Source: Niastella koreensis GR20-10
GTDB lineage: Bacteria > Bacteroidota > Bacteroidia > Chitinophagales > Chitinophagaceae
Reading direction: 5' to 3'
DNA: 64,000 bases
Assembly: GCF_000246855.1 (NCBI RefSeq)
Contig: NC_016609.1
Coordinates: 5,158,744 to 5,222,743 of the forward strand
Positions 1 to 8,348 of this stretch are shown here, piece by piece. The first letter of the stretch is position 1; every line of letters begins with the position of its first letter. A program made the translations under genes and the position numbers. The notes under the pieces were generated by a model. That model ran no database searches, had not been told where the DNA came from, and saw only the letters and a list, made by a program, of their open reading frames with translations.

Positions 1-137
1 ATTCATTCAAGGTTTTAGGAAAGGTTGAGTTAATTGGCAGGCAGGTTAGATAGATCTTAGTCGGAAAAGAAGAAAGGAGGTGGTAGAAGAAAGTGAAGTT
101 TTTTTTAAATAATTATGAAGTTTGTGGGCCTCCCGGC

Positions 138-153
138 TCCGCCAGCTGGCGGA
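138..153. repeat. perfect 16-bp GC-rich palindrome
   Basis: The 16 bases TCCGCCAGCTGGCGGA form a perfect palindrome just downstream of the end of the minus-strand sigma-factor gene. It could act as a hairpin or as a REP-type palindrome. No clear T-tract follows it on the minus strand, so a terminator role is uncertain. The rest of positions 1-180 shows no gene that I can support. Confidence 0.5.
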
Positions 154-180
154 AGGGGGAGGAATGAAGTGACTTTTTAA

Positions 181-780
181 TCATTTAAATACATAAGTGG
201 CCAGGATGAGCATGGCCAGGGAAGTATTGCCCAGGTTGGATTTGAGTATTTTGAGGGCGAGATAGATCTGCTTTTTTACCGTTTCTTCAGAGATCTGCAA
301 ACGTTGGGCTATTTCCCGGTGTGTTAAATGCTCCTGCCGGCTCAGGCGGAACACTTCCCGCATTTTATCGGGCATTTTATCCATTACCTGGTCAATACTG
401 GCGGCCAGTTCGCGGGCATACAACTCCTCTTCAATAGAAGGCATGGTTTGGTTCGCTTCCATGTAAGTGGTGAAATCTTCGAGGTACCCTCCGTGGATCA
501 TATTCCGCTCAATACGGTCGATACACTGATAGCGGATGGCAGTTTGTAAATAAGCCCGCAGGGTGGTAATGGCGAGGCTCTGGCGGCGGTTCCATAAAGA
601 AACAAACAGTTCCTGCACGCAGTCCTCTGCTTCTTTCTGGGAGCGAAGCACGTTCATGGCTTCGCGAAAAAGTATTTTCCAGTAACGTTGGTAAATGGCG
701 GTAAAGGCAGCCTGATCGTTTTGCGAAAGCTGTTGCAACAGATTCTGGTCAGTATGTAGTTCGTATTCAATTTGCTGCAT
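181..780 (-). CDS. RNA polymerase ECF-type sigma-70 factor (FecI-like)
   Basis: A 199-residue sigma factor of the Bacteroidetes FecI-like ECF group, which directs RNA polymerase to a small set of promoters and is usually paired with a FecR anti-sigma factor and a SusC/SusD system. Region 2 lies around residues 25-90 (AAFTAIYQRYWKILFREA, then QEAEDCVQELFVSLW-like residues), and region 4 around 125-185 with the helix-turn-helix HREIAQRLQISEETVKKQI. The C-terminus ends in a hydrophobic tail (LAMLILATYVF), which is common in this group. Length is normal. No FecR gene follows within the 180 bases left in the window, so a partner could lie beyond the left edge. A good promoter sits 36 bases upstream. 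Confidence 0.93.
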   Translation of the reverse strand: MQQIEYELHTDQNLLQQLSQNDQAAFTAIYQRYWKILFREAMNVLRSQKEAEDCVQELFVSLWNRRQSLAITTLRAYLQTAIRYQCIDRIERNMIHGGYLEDFTTYMEANQTMPSIEEELYARELAASIDQVMDKMPDKMREVFRLSRQEHLTHREIAQRLQISEETVKKQIYLALKILKSNLGNTSLAMLILATYVFK

Positions 781-815
781 TCTCCCAATTGCCTTACAGC
801 GCTGAAATTACAATA

Positions 816-847
816 AAAATATATAACGTATGTTAGCCTTATACAAA
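816..847 (-). promoter_or_regulatory. Bacteroidetes-type promoter of the sigma-factor gene
   Basis: Read on the minus strand, TTTG is followed after 20 bases by TATATTTT, matching the Bacteroidetes -33/-7 consensus TTTG-N19/20-TAnnTTTG at all but the last base. The predicted transcript start is about 28 bases before the ATG at 780. The remaining upstream stretch to about 1088 contains no convincing gene: a 60-codon open frame at 864-1046 has no family features and unusual composition. Confidence 0.45.
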
Positions 848-1088
848 CTATTGCTAAACAGTGCTAAACGGGGTATGATTTTCCAGATAAGATACCCCCG
901 TTTTTCCCGGTAAATCTGCGAACACACTTATTGCCAAAAACAACGCGGATATTGGCCAAAACAACACGTTTACAAAATAGCCGCTGTAAAAGAAAAAGAG
1001 TCTTTATTTTTGGATAGACATTACAGTTAGAACTTATCCTGTGCAATTAAAGTTTATTCTATATATCCGGTATCCCCTAAGCTATCCT

Positions 1089-1217
1089 ATGAAAAAGCTT
1101 GTTTTATTACTCATTTGCATCAATCAATTCCTTCCTGTATTTGCCGATACATTTATTGTAACCACCAATGCCAACAGTGGCCCGGGGTCCTTACGGGAAG
1201 CCATTATAACCGAATAA
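1089..1217 (+). pseudogene. N-terminal stub of a large CSLREA-type surface protein
   Basis: A 42-residue open frame with a good signal peptide (MKKLVLLLICINQF, cleavage near VFA-D) followed by IVTTNANSGPGSLREAI and then a stop. The motif TNANSGPGSLREAI is the hallmark N-terminus of long, repeat-rich secreted beta-helix proteins (CSLREA-domain family), which are normally many hundreds of residues long. Here only the head survives, and the following 165 bases do not continue it in any frame I could follow. I read it as the relic of a deleted surface-protein gene rather than a functional small protein. Confidence 0.6.
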
Positions 1218-1385
1218 AATGCCAATCGCCGTACGTCTCTGCTTTGGTGAATTCGTTAATTTTTGAGTATCCGTTGTAAACAGCGTTATACCTGTACAAT
1301 ATAACCATGGCGCCTGGTTGTATGGATACCGCTATGCCGTTTGTTTTTTACATCAATCAATTACCAAATCACTAAAACTTGCCAA

Positions 1386-2084
1386 ATGAATCGATTATCA
1401 TCAACCATTGTATGCGCAATCCTTTTCCCCGCACTTGTTGGCGCCTGTAAAAAGTCAGCAACACAAACTGAAGCAATGCAACAGGAACGACAGGCCAGCA
1501 CCGAAGCCACTCCTACCAGCGGCTGGACGCAAACATCCTATACCTACAGCATTCAAACACCCTGGAACCTGCCTCAATCTGACCGGTATAGTTATTCTTC
1601 CGGCGAACATCATTTCTGGATTTATAATGGAGATGCCTGTCAATTTGAAGGTTGTTCCACCGGGCCCCGTTCAGAATTACGGATGAACAATGATTATACT
1701 TCAGGCAGGCACCAGTTTGAAGGCGATGTATATATAGTTTCAGGCTCAGACGGTACAGACATTATGCAGGTATTTGGCGGCGTTACCAATGCCACCTCCC
1801 TTTTGCTTAAAATTACTGCTGCCAGCAGTGGCACCATTAAACGCTACGACAATGAAACACTTATGACCAGCGCGTACAACAAATGGATCCATGTGAACGT
1901 GCAACACGATGCCGACAATGGCAAAATATATGTGTACCTGAACAACACGTTAAAAGGCACTTTTGCAGACAGGGGCAATGCAAACCATTACTTCAAATGC
2001 GGCGTGTACAATATAACAGGTTCGCGGTCTGAAACCCGTTGGAAAAATATCAAGTACTGGAAAAACGGCCCGGTAGGCCAGTAG
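1386..2084 (+). CDS. secreted lipoprotein, alginate lyase-2 superfamily (PL7/PL20-like polysaccharide lyase)
   Basis: A 232-residue lipoprotein. The signal peptide ends in the lipobox LVGAC (Cys21). The rest is one jelly-roll lyase-like domain, with RSELR at residues 95-99 and YFKCGVYN at 202-209 matching two of the three signature strands of the PL7-type alginate lyases. The third PL7 signature, QIH or QVH, is replaced by QVFGG (128-132), so the substrate may be another uronic-acid polymer such as glucuronan (PL20 has this fold). The start at 1386 is preferred because it gives a clean signal peptide; an in-frame extension to 1341 does not. It stands alone without a SusC/SusD pair and ends at a strong terminator. 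The lyase fold is well supported, the substrate is not. Confidence 0.8.
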   Translation: MNRLSSTIVCAILFPALVGACKKSATQTEAMQQERQASTEATPTSGWTQTSYTYSIQTPWNLPQSDRYSYSSGEHHFWIYNGDACQFEGCSTGPRSELRMNNDYTSGRHQFEGDVYIVSGSDGTDIMQVFGGVTNATSLLLKITAASSGTIKRYDNETLMTSAYNKWIHVNVQHDADNGKIYVYLNNTLKGTFADRGNANHYFKCGVYNITGSRSETRWKNIKYWKNGPVGQ

Positions 2085-2089
2085 GTACA

Positions 2090-2121
2090 AAAAAGCATCC
2101 CGATGCCTCGGGATGCTTTTT
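2090..2121. terminator. bidirectional intrinsic terminator
   Basis: A 14-bp perfect stem (AAAAAGCATCCCGA pairing with TCGGGATGCTTTTT) with a four-base loop, flanked by A and T runs. It lies between two convergent genes, the lyase and DUF983, and can serve both. Confidence 0.88.
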
Positions 2122-2141
2122 GCATGTAACATACGTCCACA

Positions 2142-2612
2142 TCACCAGTTCTTTTCCTGTTCCTCGTTCAACCTTTCCAACTGTTGTGCGGGCGGGGTTC
2201 TCCAGTCAATATCGTACCTGACAAAGAACATCAACCAGCCGGTTCTTGCCAAACGCATTAAGTAAGGTTGCGCCGCTATCAAAAAAACGGCGTTAAAGGC
2301 GAGCCAGTAAAAGAAACGGTTATCCTGCAACGAAAACCCGATAAGCACCCACCAGGCTACAAACGTGGCCACACTCAATGCAATAGACACTGCATAACTT
2401 ACGTAGCTGGACCCATAATAAAATCCAACCTCGAGGTTAAATGGTTGTCCGCAAACGGGGCATTCTTTGTTCATGCGCATGGTTGTTTTCAATGCATACG
2501 GGTTCTTATTTGCGAACATGTCGCCCCTTCTGCACCGGGGACATTTGCATTTAAAAACATTCAAAACACCGGGCCTTTTATCTGTAGTTGTTAAGTCAAT
2601 ACTGGCTTCCAT
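2142..2612 (-). CDS. DUF983 family membrane protein with zinc-ribbon-like N-terminus
   Basis: A 156-residue protein of the DUF983 family (function unknown). The N-terminal part carries two CxxC pairs, CPRC near residues 24-27 and CPVC near 51-54, which look like a small metal-binding ribbon. The motif GFYYGSSYVSYAVSIAL introduces two or three transmembrane segments (about residues 70-125). Its start lies only three bases after the stop of the AraC-family gene, so the two are almost certainly co-transcribed. The family assignment is secure; the role is unknown. Confidence 0.85.
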   Translation of the reverse strand: MEASIDLTTTDKRPGVLNVFKCKCPRCRRGDMFANKNPYALKTTMRMNKECPVCGQPFNLEVGFYYGSSYVSYAVSIALSVATFVAWWVLIGFSLQDNRFFYWLAFNAVFLIAAQPYLMRLARTGWLMFFVRYDIDWRTPPAQQLERLNEEQEKNW

Positions 2613-2615
2613 ATA

Positions 2616-3509
2616 TTAATTTTTTACGTGTTGTTTTCTGAATACTTCCGGCGTTATGCCTTCATACTTTTTGAAGAACTTTGAAAAATAGGAATTGTCC
2701 ATAAACTGCAGCTCATTGGCTATTTGCGAAATGGTAAGTTTTGCATTTACCAGTAAGCGCTTTGCTTCCAGCAGTACTCTGTCGCGGATGAGTTCGCCGG
2801 CTGAACGGCCGGTAACATCCTTAGAGAGCGCATTCAGGTGATTGGGTGTTATATACAACATAGCGGCATAGTCTTTCGTCAACTTCTTTTCTTTATAATG
2901 CTGATCGATCAGCTTTTGAAAGTTGCGTAATACGATGGTGTTGTAATTAGTAGTTTGTTTGGCCGCGTCTGCACCGGTGTGCCGGCTAACCAGGATGAAC
3001 AATTGCACCAGCGCGGCCCTTACCATATCGTCTTTCAAAGCAGTGGCAGCATTGCCTTCGCGCACAATTCCTGCCAGCAGGTCCTGTACGGCCGGTCTTA
3101 CAGACGCGGGCAATACAATCACCTGTTCCTGCGCTATGCCGGAAAAGAAAGTGAATTGCTCCAGGTAGCGGGAATTGGCTAAAAAATCACTGAGGTATTG
3201 TTCTGAAAAGTTTACGATAAAACCATCCGGCTGTCCTTCAAACTCCCAGCTATGCACCTGGCCGGGGACCATAAAATAGAGCTGTCCGGGTTCAACCGGA
3301 AAATGAACAAAATCAATGGAATGCCCTCCCCCGCCACCTGAAAAGTAAACAAACTGGTAAAACGAATGCTTATGTGGAAACCGCAGGTCTTTATGTTCCT
3401 CCAGGTAATGAGGAAAGTAATCTGCCATGAAATCTTTCGGCGAAAACCGCGACTCTTTTAAGTTATGAATACTGTATGTTGGCAGATGCTGGTTCGACAT
3501 GGCCTTCAT
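2616..3509 (-). CDS. AraC-family transcriptional regulator
   Basis: A 297-residue regulator with the usual two-part structure. The N-terminal cupin-like sensing domain (about residues 30-160) contains FPHKHSFYQFVYFSGG and a VPGQVHSWEF stretch typical of AraC_binding domains. The C-terminal double helix-turn-helix (about 195-295) contains ITPNHLNALSKDVTG and the conserved second HTH ending FSKFFKKYEGITPEVFRKQ. A second ATG three codons in (3500) is equally plausible. It is tightly coupled to DUF983 downstream. The ligand cannot be told from the sequence. Confidence 0.92.
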   Translation of the reverse strand: MKAMSNQHLPTYSIHNLKESRFSPKDFMADYFPHYLEEHKDLRFPHKHSFYQFVYFSGGGGGHSIDFVHFPVEPGQLYFMVPGQVHSWEFEGQPDGFIVNFSEQYLSDFLANSRYLEQFTFFSGIAQEQVIVLPASVRPAVQDLLAGIVREGNAATALKDDMVRAALVQLFILVSRHTGADAAKQTTNYNTIVLRNFQKLIDQHYKEKKLTKDYAAMLYITPNHLNALSKDVTGRSAGELIRDRVLLEAKRLLVNAKLTISQIANELQFMDNSYFSKFFKKYEGITPEVFRKQHVKN

Positions 3510-3604
3510 TTATAGCACAAAGCTATAAAAGACCTACCACCAGCAAGGGTGATTTTTATGGGTTTTGTGGTACTTTTTACTGATTTGAGTTTTTGGGATA
3601 CCGG

Positions 3605-4660
3605 TTATTTCAGGACAATTTTCACCACAGCCTCGCCATTTGTCACTGCTTTTGAAACCAGCTGACCACTGGAGATACTGTTGTAACTGTAGAATTTGCA
3701 GGTAAACTGCACTTTTACCTTCAGATAATAACCCGCCGGATCGTTCACCTCGGTAGCAGAAACTATTTTAAAGGTACTGCCCGTTTGCAAAGATCCATCC
3801 AGGGTTGACCACATATCAGTGCCGCCGGGTTGTACCCAGGTAATTACGATCCCATCGCTCGATAACCCGGTTCCTGTAGAATTAATAGTTGCATAGTTAT
3901 AATTGCCAGGGGCAAAAAATGCTTTTAACTGGGTGGTTGATTCTGTATACCCGTGTAAGGTTCCTTTTGTAATCCCAAATTCGGTAACACCTGCAGGCAG
4001 GGAGGTACTACTGGTATTATAGCTGATGCCACCGGCAAACATGGCGTCAGGCGTGCCGGCCACACCTGCATCGTTGATATAATTATTGGTAGCAGTAACG
4101 TCCTGGCTATAATTAGTTCCGGCAAGGGTTAATTTATAATAAAAATCGCCTGTAAGGGTACCGCCGCCTCCACCACCAATGCCACCGCTTCCGCTATTGG
4201 CAACCGCTACAGGAACCAGGCAGGATGCCCCGCCAATAGTAAGACTAAAGCTGAAAACACCGGCCCGGGTTGGCTTACCCACTCCATAGAGGGTAATTAC
4301 CTGTTGCCCCGTTGCGGTGAAATTACCGGCGCCTACAAATGAAAATCCGTCTGCAGTGGCGGTGGAATAGGTCCAGTCGCCCACCTTGGTGACATTTACC
4401 GTAACAGTTATTAAAGCATCGGCAGCCAGCGTTGTACCGGCCTCAATTACACCGGTTACCGCCGCATCGGAGCAACTGTTGCCCACGGGCACCAGTTTAT
4501 ATACGGCCGATCCACCGGAACTGCTACCGCCGCCCACCGTTCCACCGGAACCCAGGGTATCCTTGGATACTTCTTTCTGACATCCAATATTTGCTAATAA
4601 TAAAAGAAAAACGAGGAAGCGGGTCAGGGACAATGTTTGGCTATTAAACAGGCGGAGCAT
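3605..4660 (-). CDS. glycine-rich outer-membrane lipoprotein of unknown function
   Basis: A 351-residue lipoprotein: after a hydrophobic segment the lipobox LANIGC places the lipidated Cys at residue 27. Residues 35-50 and about 155-165 are Gly/Ser-rich linkers that separate two beta-rich parts. The first (about 55-150) looks like the short Ig-like repeat seen in many Bacteroidota surface lipoproteins, with a T-x-V-x-V pattern and a terminal SFSLTIGGASC. The second (about 168-350) is a beta-sandwich-like stretch that I do not recognise. It is divergent from the neighbouring SH3-type gene, with about 100 bases between the starts. Confidence 0.7.
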   Translation of the reverse strand: MLRLFNSQTLSLTRFLVFLLLLANIGCQKEVSKDTLGSGGTVGGGSSSGGSAVYKLVPVGNSCSDAAVTGVIEAGTTLAADALITVTVNVTKVGDWTYSTATADGFSFVGAGNFTATGQQVITLYGVGKPTRAGVFSFSLTIGGASCLVPVAVANSGSGGIGGGGGGTLTGDFYYKLTLAGTNYSQDVTATNNYINDAGVAGTPDAMFAGGISYNTSSTSLPAGVTEFGITKGTLHGYTESTTQLKAFFAPGNYNYATINSTGTGLSSDGIVITWVQPGGTDMWSTLDGSLQTGSTFKIVSATEVNDPAGYYLKVKVQFTCKFYSYNSISSGQLVSKAVTNGEAVVKIVLK

Positions 4661-4760
4661 ATAAGCAGTTTAGGGGTTATTGTTACGTTGACAACAAAGA
4701 TAATAAATGGGGATGACCCAAACCAGATGATTTGGTCTCCGGAAGTGTTATTTTGCGCCC

Positions 4761-5648
4761 ATGAAAACTCCCTTATTGCTCCTTTTCCTCGCTCTTGGTA
4801 ATTTCGCACTGGCCCAGGATGAACCCGGTTTTCCCGATATGCGCAGCTGGTCTATCAACAATCAGGACACTACTGACCGTTACATTTTTGCCGACACCGC
4901 CCTGGTCCGCGTTTCTCCCGATACCAAACAGCCGCCCATTGACAGCCTGTTTGCCGGGGATAACATCATTGTTACCGGCGTAACTCCCAACAGCCTTACC
5001 ATTCGGGGAATAAAAGGCCCCTGGCTGAAGATCAATTACACCAAAAACGGAGTTCCCAAAAACGGTTACATCTGGCAGGGACTGGTAAGCTGTGCGCCCC
5101 TGCGCCGTGGCAATGTAAAATTTGTGTATGGGATCGAGCGCCGGGCCGATAGCATTCGTAAAGATGACAAATATAAAATTCGCCGGTTCCTGGTGCGATT
5201 GAAAGTAGTACAGGATGGCAGGGTACTGGCCACTCAATCGTTCACCACTTTTGATGATGAAAGCGCTAACTACAGCAGTGGAAAGATCATGAGCGGCATG
5301 GGGCTTACCAATGTGCAGAACATAGTTACCATTGAATTTTCCGGTGATGCCTGCGGCATCTCTACTTATGATTATTACTTTGCTTTTACAAAGAACAACC
5401 AGTTAATACCTTTCCCTGGGAAAGAAAACGTTGCCGATGCGGGTGCCTATTATCACAGTGAATCATTCACCTTCCCCAATGAAAAAAATGGGCAGCCGGA
5501 TACTGTTGTATGGAATATGGAGAATGCAGAAGACACCCAAAAAACCGATAGGAAAGGTGATCCCATTTACAAGATCACTGAAAAGAAAAACACTGTATAT
5601 ACATGGGATGGCGTGAATGAAAAAATTAGCAGCCCGGTTAAAAAATAG
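4761..5648 (+). CDS. secreted SH3-like domain protein of unknown function
   Basis: A 295-residue secreted protein with a signal peptide ending LALGNFALA-QDE. Residues 45-110 resemble a bacterial SH3-type domain: an ALVRVSPDT start, a turn of the form DSLFAGDNIIV, and PWLKINYTKNG followed by NGYIWQGLVS. The C-terminal part (115-290) is unfamiliar; it includes a stretch around GDACGISTYDYYFAF that recurs in periplasmic proteins of this group. The gene ends at a strong terminator. Confidence 0.7.
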   Translation: MKTPLLLLFLALGNFALAQDEPGFPDMRSWSINNQDTTDRYIFADTALVRVSPDTKQPPIDSLFAGDNIIVTGVTPNSLTIRGIKGPWLKINYTKNGVPKNGYIWQGLVSCAPLRRGNVKFVYGIERRADSIRKDDKYKIRRFLVRLKVVQDGRVLATQSFTTFDDESANYSSGKIMSGMGLTNVQNIVTIEFSGDACGISTYDYYFAFTKNNQLIPFPGKENVADAGAYYHSESFTFPNEKNGQPDTVVWNMENAEDTQKTDRKGDPIYKITEKKNTVYTWDGVNEKISSPVKK

Positions 5649-5670
5649 AAAAATAGAAAATCTTTTAATA

Positions 5671-5706
5671 GCCCTGATCCCGGCTGCGCCTGGATCAGGG
5701 CTTTTT
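5671..5706 (+). terminator. intrinsic terminator
   Basis: A perfect 10-bp stem (GCCCTGATCC with GGATCAGGGC) with an 11-base loop is followed directly by TTTTTT. It terminates the SH3-like gene. Confidence 0.88.
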
Positions 5707-5771
5707 TCATTGCAATATGTAACTAACTATAACGTACAACGTATCGAACTTTATATGCGCAATATTTAAAT

Positions 5772-5803
5772 ATTACCTGAACTGGTAAAACACGCTACAT
5801 TTG
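5772..5803 (+). promoter_or_regulatory. promoter of the AraC-type HTH gene
   Basis: TACATTTG at 5796-5803 matches the -7 consensus TAnnTTTG exactly and lies 28 bases before the ATG at 5831. The -33 region around 5772-5776 is only a weak match. Confidence 0.4.
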
Positions 5804-5830
5804 TTTCGCACATAAAAAACAAACCTGACT

Positions 5831-6193
5831 ATGAAATTATCAAACATCGACCTGCACAAGATTGCGCAGGTAAAAGTTATTCTTGAAAAAGAATATAAAA
5901 GCGCTACCACGCAGGCCGAACTGGCCCGGCGTGTAAACACCAATGAAAGCAAACTGCGTAAAGGATTTAAACTCGTTAATAACATAACGATCAATGACTA
6001 CCTGATTTCGGTACGGATTGAAAAAGCCAAAGAGATGCTGGAAACTACTGATGAGCCGGTAAAAGTAGTTGCATTTAAAGTAGGTTATGATGTAAGTAAC
6101 CTGGTTAAACAGTTTAAAAAATCAACCGGTATGGCGCCCATGGAATGGCGTAAAAAAGTTTTAGGTAACAAGCTCCTCGCCTTTTTCCTTTAG
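5831..6193 (+). CDS. stand-alone AraC-type helix-turn-helix protein
   Basis: A 120-residue protein consisting of little more than an AraC-type double helix-turn-helix. The first HTH is around residues 30-55 (TQAELARRVNTNESKLRKGF) and the second around 75-110 (VAFKVGYDVSNLVKQFKKSTGMAPMEWRK-like). There is no sensing domain, so it either acts constitutively or responds through a partner. It is the first gene of a same-strand cassette with MauE-like, propeller-like and DUF6520 genes and probably regulates it. Confidence 0.85.
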   Translation: MKLSNIDLHKIAQVKVILEKEYKSATTQAELARRVNTNESKLRKGFKLVNNITINDYLISVRIEKAKEMLETTDEPVKVVAFKVGYDVSNLVKQFKKSTGMAPMEWRKKVLGNKLLAFFL

Positions 6194-6377
6194 CCATAAC
6201 AAAAGAAAAACCGGATTTGCCATGATTTTAACCGGATTCGCCAATCTTCAGGCATTAACTTGCACGAAGTACTGGTTACAATACTCATTTTTCTCCTCTC
6301 CACCTGTTATTAACCTGCACCTGTAAAACCTTCTTGGCAAGAAAGCACGCTATCTAATACTCATTAAATATTTTTCT

Positions 6378-6863
6378 ATGAAAAAAGAAACGTTAAGCGG
6401 ACCGCTTCCGCTTTATAGATCTGTTTTTCAAAACCCAGGCACTACCTGGTTAAAAAAAAGCATGATCGTTGAAATCATCGCATCGCTGTTGATCCTGCTG
6501 TTTATATATGCTGCTATTAGCAAACTATCAGAATACAACCGGTTTTCGGTTCAATTAAGTAAGTCGCCATTCATTACGTCGTTCTCGAATATTGTAGCCT
6601 GGAGCATTCCTTCTGTGGAAATATTGATAGCACTGCTCCTGGTAATGAAAAGAACCCGGCAAACAGGATTGTATGCTTCTTTCTTTTTGATGAGTTTATT
6701 CACTGCTTATTTGTTGATTATGCTGAACTACAGCTATTATGTTCCCTGTTCCTGCGGAGGTGTGCTGGAGAATTTGTCCTGGGAAAACCATATCGTATTC
6801 AATACATTTTTTGTAGTGATCTCAGGAGTGGGCATCTTCCTGAACAAAAATATACACGCGTAG
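6378..6863 (+). CDS. MauE/DoxX-like redox-associated membrane protein
   Basis: A 161-residue protein with four predicted membrane helices (about residues 30-50, 72-90, 98-118, 138-155). The loop motif KLxxYNRFSVQLSKSPFI and the cysteine motif PCSCGGVL at residues 123-130 (Cys124, Cys126) are typical of the MauE-type methylamine-utilization/DoxX-like family, whose members are thought to pass electrons to or from periplasmic thiols. In Bacteroidota such proteins often sit beside DUF6520 peptides and TlpA-like thioredoxins; here both occur within 3 kb. Function in this cassette (thiol redox of the small peptide) is an inference. Confidence 0.75.
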   Translation: MKKETLSGPLPLYRSVFQNPGTTWLKKSMIVEIIASLLILLFIYAAISKLSEYNRFSVQLSKSPFITSFSNIVAWSIPSVEILIALLLVMKRTRQTGLYASFFLMSLFTAYLLIMLNYSYYVPCSCGGVLENLSWENHIVFNTFFVVISGVGIFLNKNIHA

Positions 6864-6921
6864 CTACTAACACATTGTTGGTGGTTGATTTTTATCTCAC
6901 TCATTTTTTAATACGTAAACC

Positions 6922-7971
6922 ATGCGTTATAAAAAGCCTGCCATAATTTTAGCGACCTTATTCTTTTCCGCTTTTGCTATTATAGCCCTACTGGCATTTC
7001 TCTCTAAGAATATTAATATCAACAAAAACGGGTTCAACAGGCAATTGGTCACCAGCACTTTAAAGATCCGCAAGCAAGCCACATATCCCATACAAATAAC
7101 CAGGATGATCGGTACCCGGGCGGGGAAATTATACTTCCAGGGTGGATCAGCTTATAATATTTACAGCACCAATCTCAACCTGGATTCATTCACCAATATC
7201 CAACTTCCCATACAACAACAGAGTAAATTAAATTCCGGCGTTCGTATGTACCTGAATGGCGCACACGTATATCTCTCCTGCAAAAACTTTCCTGAAATTA
7301 TCGATTATAACCTGGACTCAGGAACAGCGAATCCCTATGTACTTAAAAGCTTTTACAGTAAAGAAGTGCCCTATTCAAAAGACCAGTTCATCATCAGGTT
7401 AATCGACAAAAACTCCAAAGACCCTGTATTTATAAAACTCGATATAAAGAATGAAAATTCGAAACAGGTGGACCATTTTAGTGAGAAAAACGGCGAAGGC
7501 AACTTTCCAACAGATGGGATCTTATACTACGACTCCACTACCCACCTCGGATGTTATACCCATTTTTACCAGAACGGATTTATCTGCATGGACACCAACT
7601 TGAATTTAACATTAAAAGCCAGAACTATAGACACGCTTACAAAAAGACAGGTCAAGGTAGCGCACGTAGGTCATTCTTCTACCATGAAGGACCCGCCCCA
7701 ATATGTGAATATGGTGGCCACTGTTGCCAAAGGCAATCTGTATCTGCAATCGATGTTACAGGCAGACAATGAATTTCCGCTAGACTTTGAAGAGAACTCT
7801 GCAATCGACATCTACAGTTTAACAACAGGCGCCTACAAAGGCAGCTTTTATATTCCGGCGTTTAAGGGAAGAAAGACATATGAGTTTCACATAATAGACA
7901 ACAACCTGATTGCCCTTTATGGTAAAACTGTTGTCACATACGAGCTGAACCTTCCTGACATTTCTAAATAA
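6922..7971 (+). CDS. membrane-anchored beta-propeller-like protein of unknown function
   Basis: A 349-residue protein with one N-terminal membrane anchor (about residues 7-28) and a periplasmic remainder made of short beta-rich repeats of the kind KLYFQGGSAYNIYSTNLNLDSF, which suggests a propeller. It has no recognisable catalytic motif. The C-terminal blade contains NLYLQSMLQADNE and GSFYIPAF, and a broken second copy of exactly this region lies at 8349-8482 after the DUF6520 gene, showing that the gene was once duplicated. It sits between the MauE-like and DUF6520 genes on the same strand and is likely part of the same system. Confidence 0.7.
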   Translation: MRYKKPAIILATLFFSAFAIIALLAFLSKNININKNGFNRQLVTSTLKIRKQATYPIQITRMIGTRAGKLYFQGGSAYNIYSTNLNLDSFTNIQLPIQQQSKLNSGVRMYLNGAHVYLSCKNFPEIIDYNLDSGTANPYVLKSFYSKEVPYSKDQFIIRLIDKNSKDPVFIKLDIKNENSKQVDHFSEKNGEGNFPTDGILYYDSTTHLGCYTHFYQNGFICMDTNLNLTLKARTIDTLTKRQVKVAHVGHSSTMKDPPQYVNMVATVAKGNLYLQSMLQADNEFPLDFEENSAIDIYSLTTGAYKGSFYIPAFKGRKTYEFHIIDNNLIALYGKTVVTYELNLPDISK

Positions 7972-8086
7972 TTACTACCATGTCAGTTAAAAATATTTAC
8001 GCGTAAGTTAGGGGATACCGAAAACCTAAAACAGAGTAGGTACAACAAACAAAAATTTACTGTTTTAACCAAAACAGCACCCAGTT

Positions 8087-8302
8087 ATGAAAAAAATCAA
8101 ATTGTCATTAGCGGCATTGACGCTTGTATTGGCCATTGCCGGAACAACTACAGTAAACGCTTCTAAAGCTACGGTTGATACAGACCCCTGCAGTGTTGCA
8201 GACCCCAATGGTACTGAATGTTTGAACCAATTCCCTGTTGAGTGTTGCCAGGACGATGTCACCTCTGAGATCATCAATATCAAAGCACCCCGACCATTTT
8301 AA
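8087..8302 (+). CDS. DUF6520-type small secreted cysteine-containing peptide
   Basis: A 71-residue precursor: a strong signal peptide (LSLAALTLVLAIAGTTTVNA, cleavage near residue 25) leaves a mature peptide of about 46 residues with four cysteines at 35, 45, 53 and 54, including an adjacent CC pair. This size and layout match DUF6520, a Bacteroidota-specific family of unknown function. Placed with a MauE-like redox protein and facing a TlpA-like thioredoxin, it may be a disulfide-bonded exported peptide. The gene is followed by a terminator hairpin. Confidence 0.78.
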   Translation: MKKIKLSLAALTLVLAIAGTTTVNASKATVDTDPCSVADPNGTECLNQFPVECCQDDVTSEIINIKAPRPF

Positions 8303-8310
8303 TTGAAATA

Positions 8311-8345
8311 CTAACCACTGGCTGTTGCCGGTGGTTAGCTTTTAT
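8311..8345 (+). terminator. terminator after the DUF6520 gene
   Basis: An 11-bp stem (CTAACCACTGG with CCGGTGGTTAG, one G-U type mismatch) with a six-base loop, followed by CTTTTA. The dead propeller fragment begins immediately after it. Confidence 0.65.
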
Positions 8346-8348
8346 AAA

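Noticed and set aside
864-1046. 60-codon minus-strand frame upstream of the sigma gene
   Set aside because: Basic, low-quality composition, no ribosome-binding context and no similarity that I can recognise.
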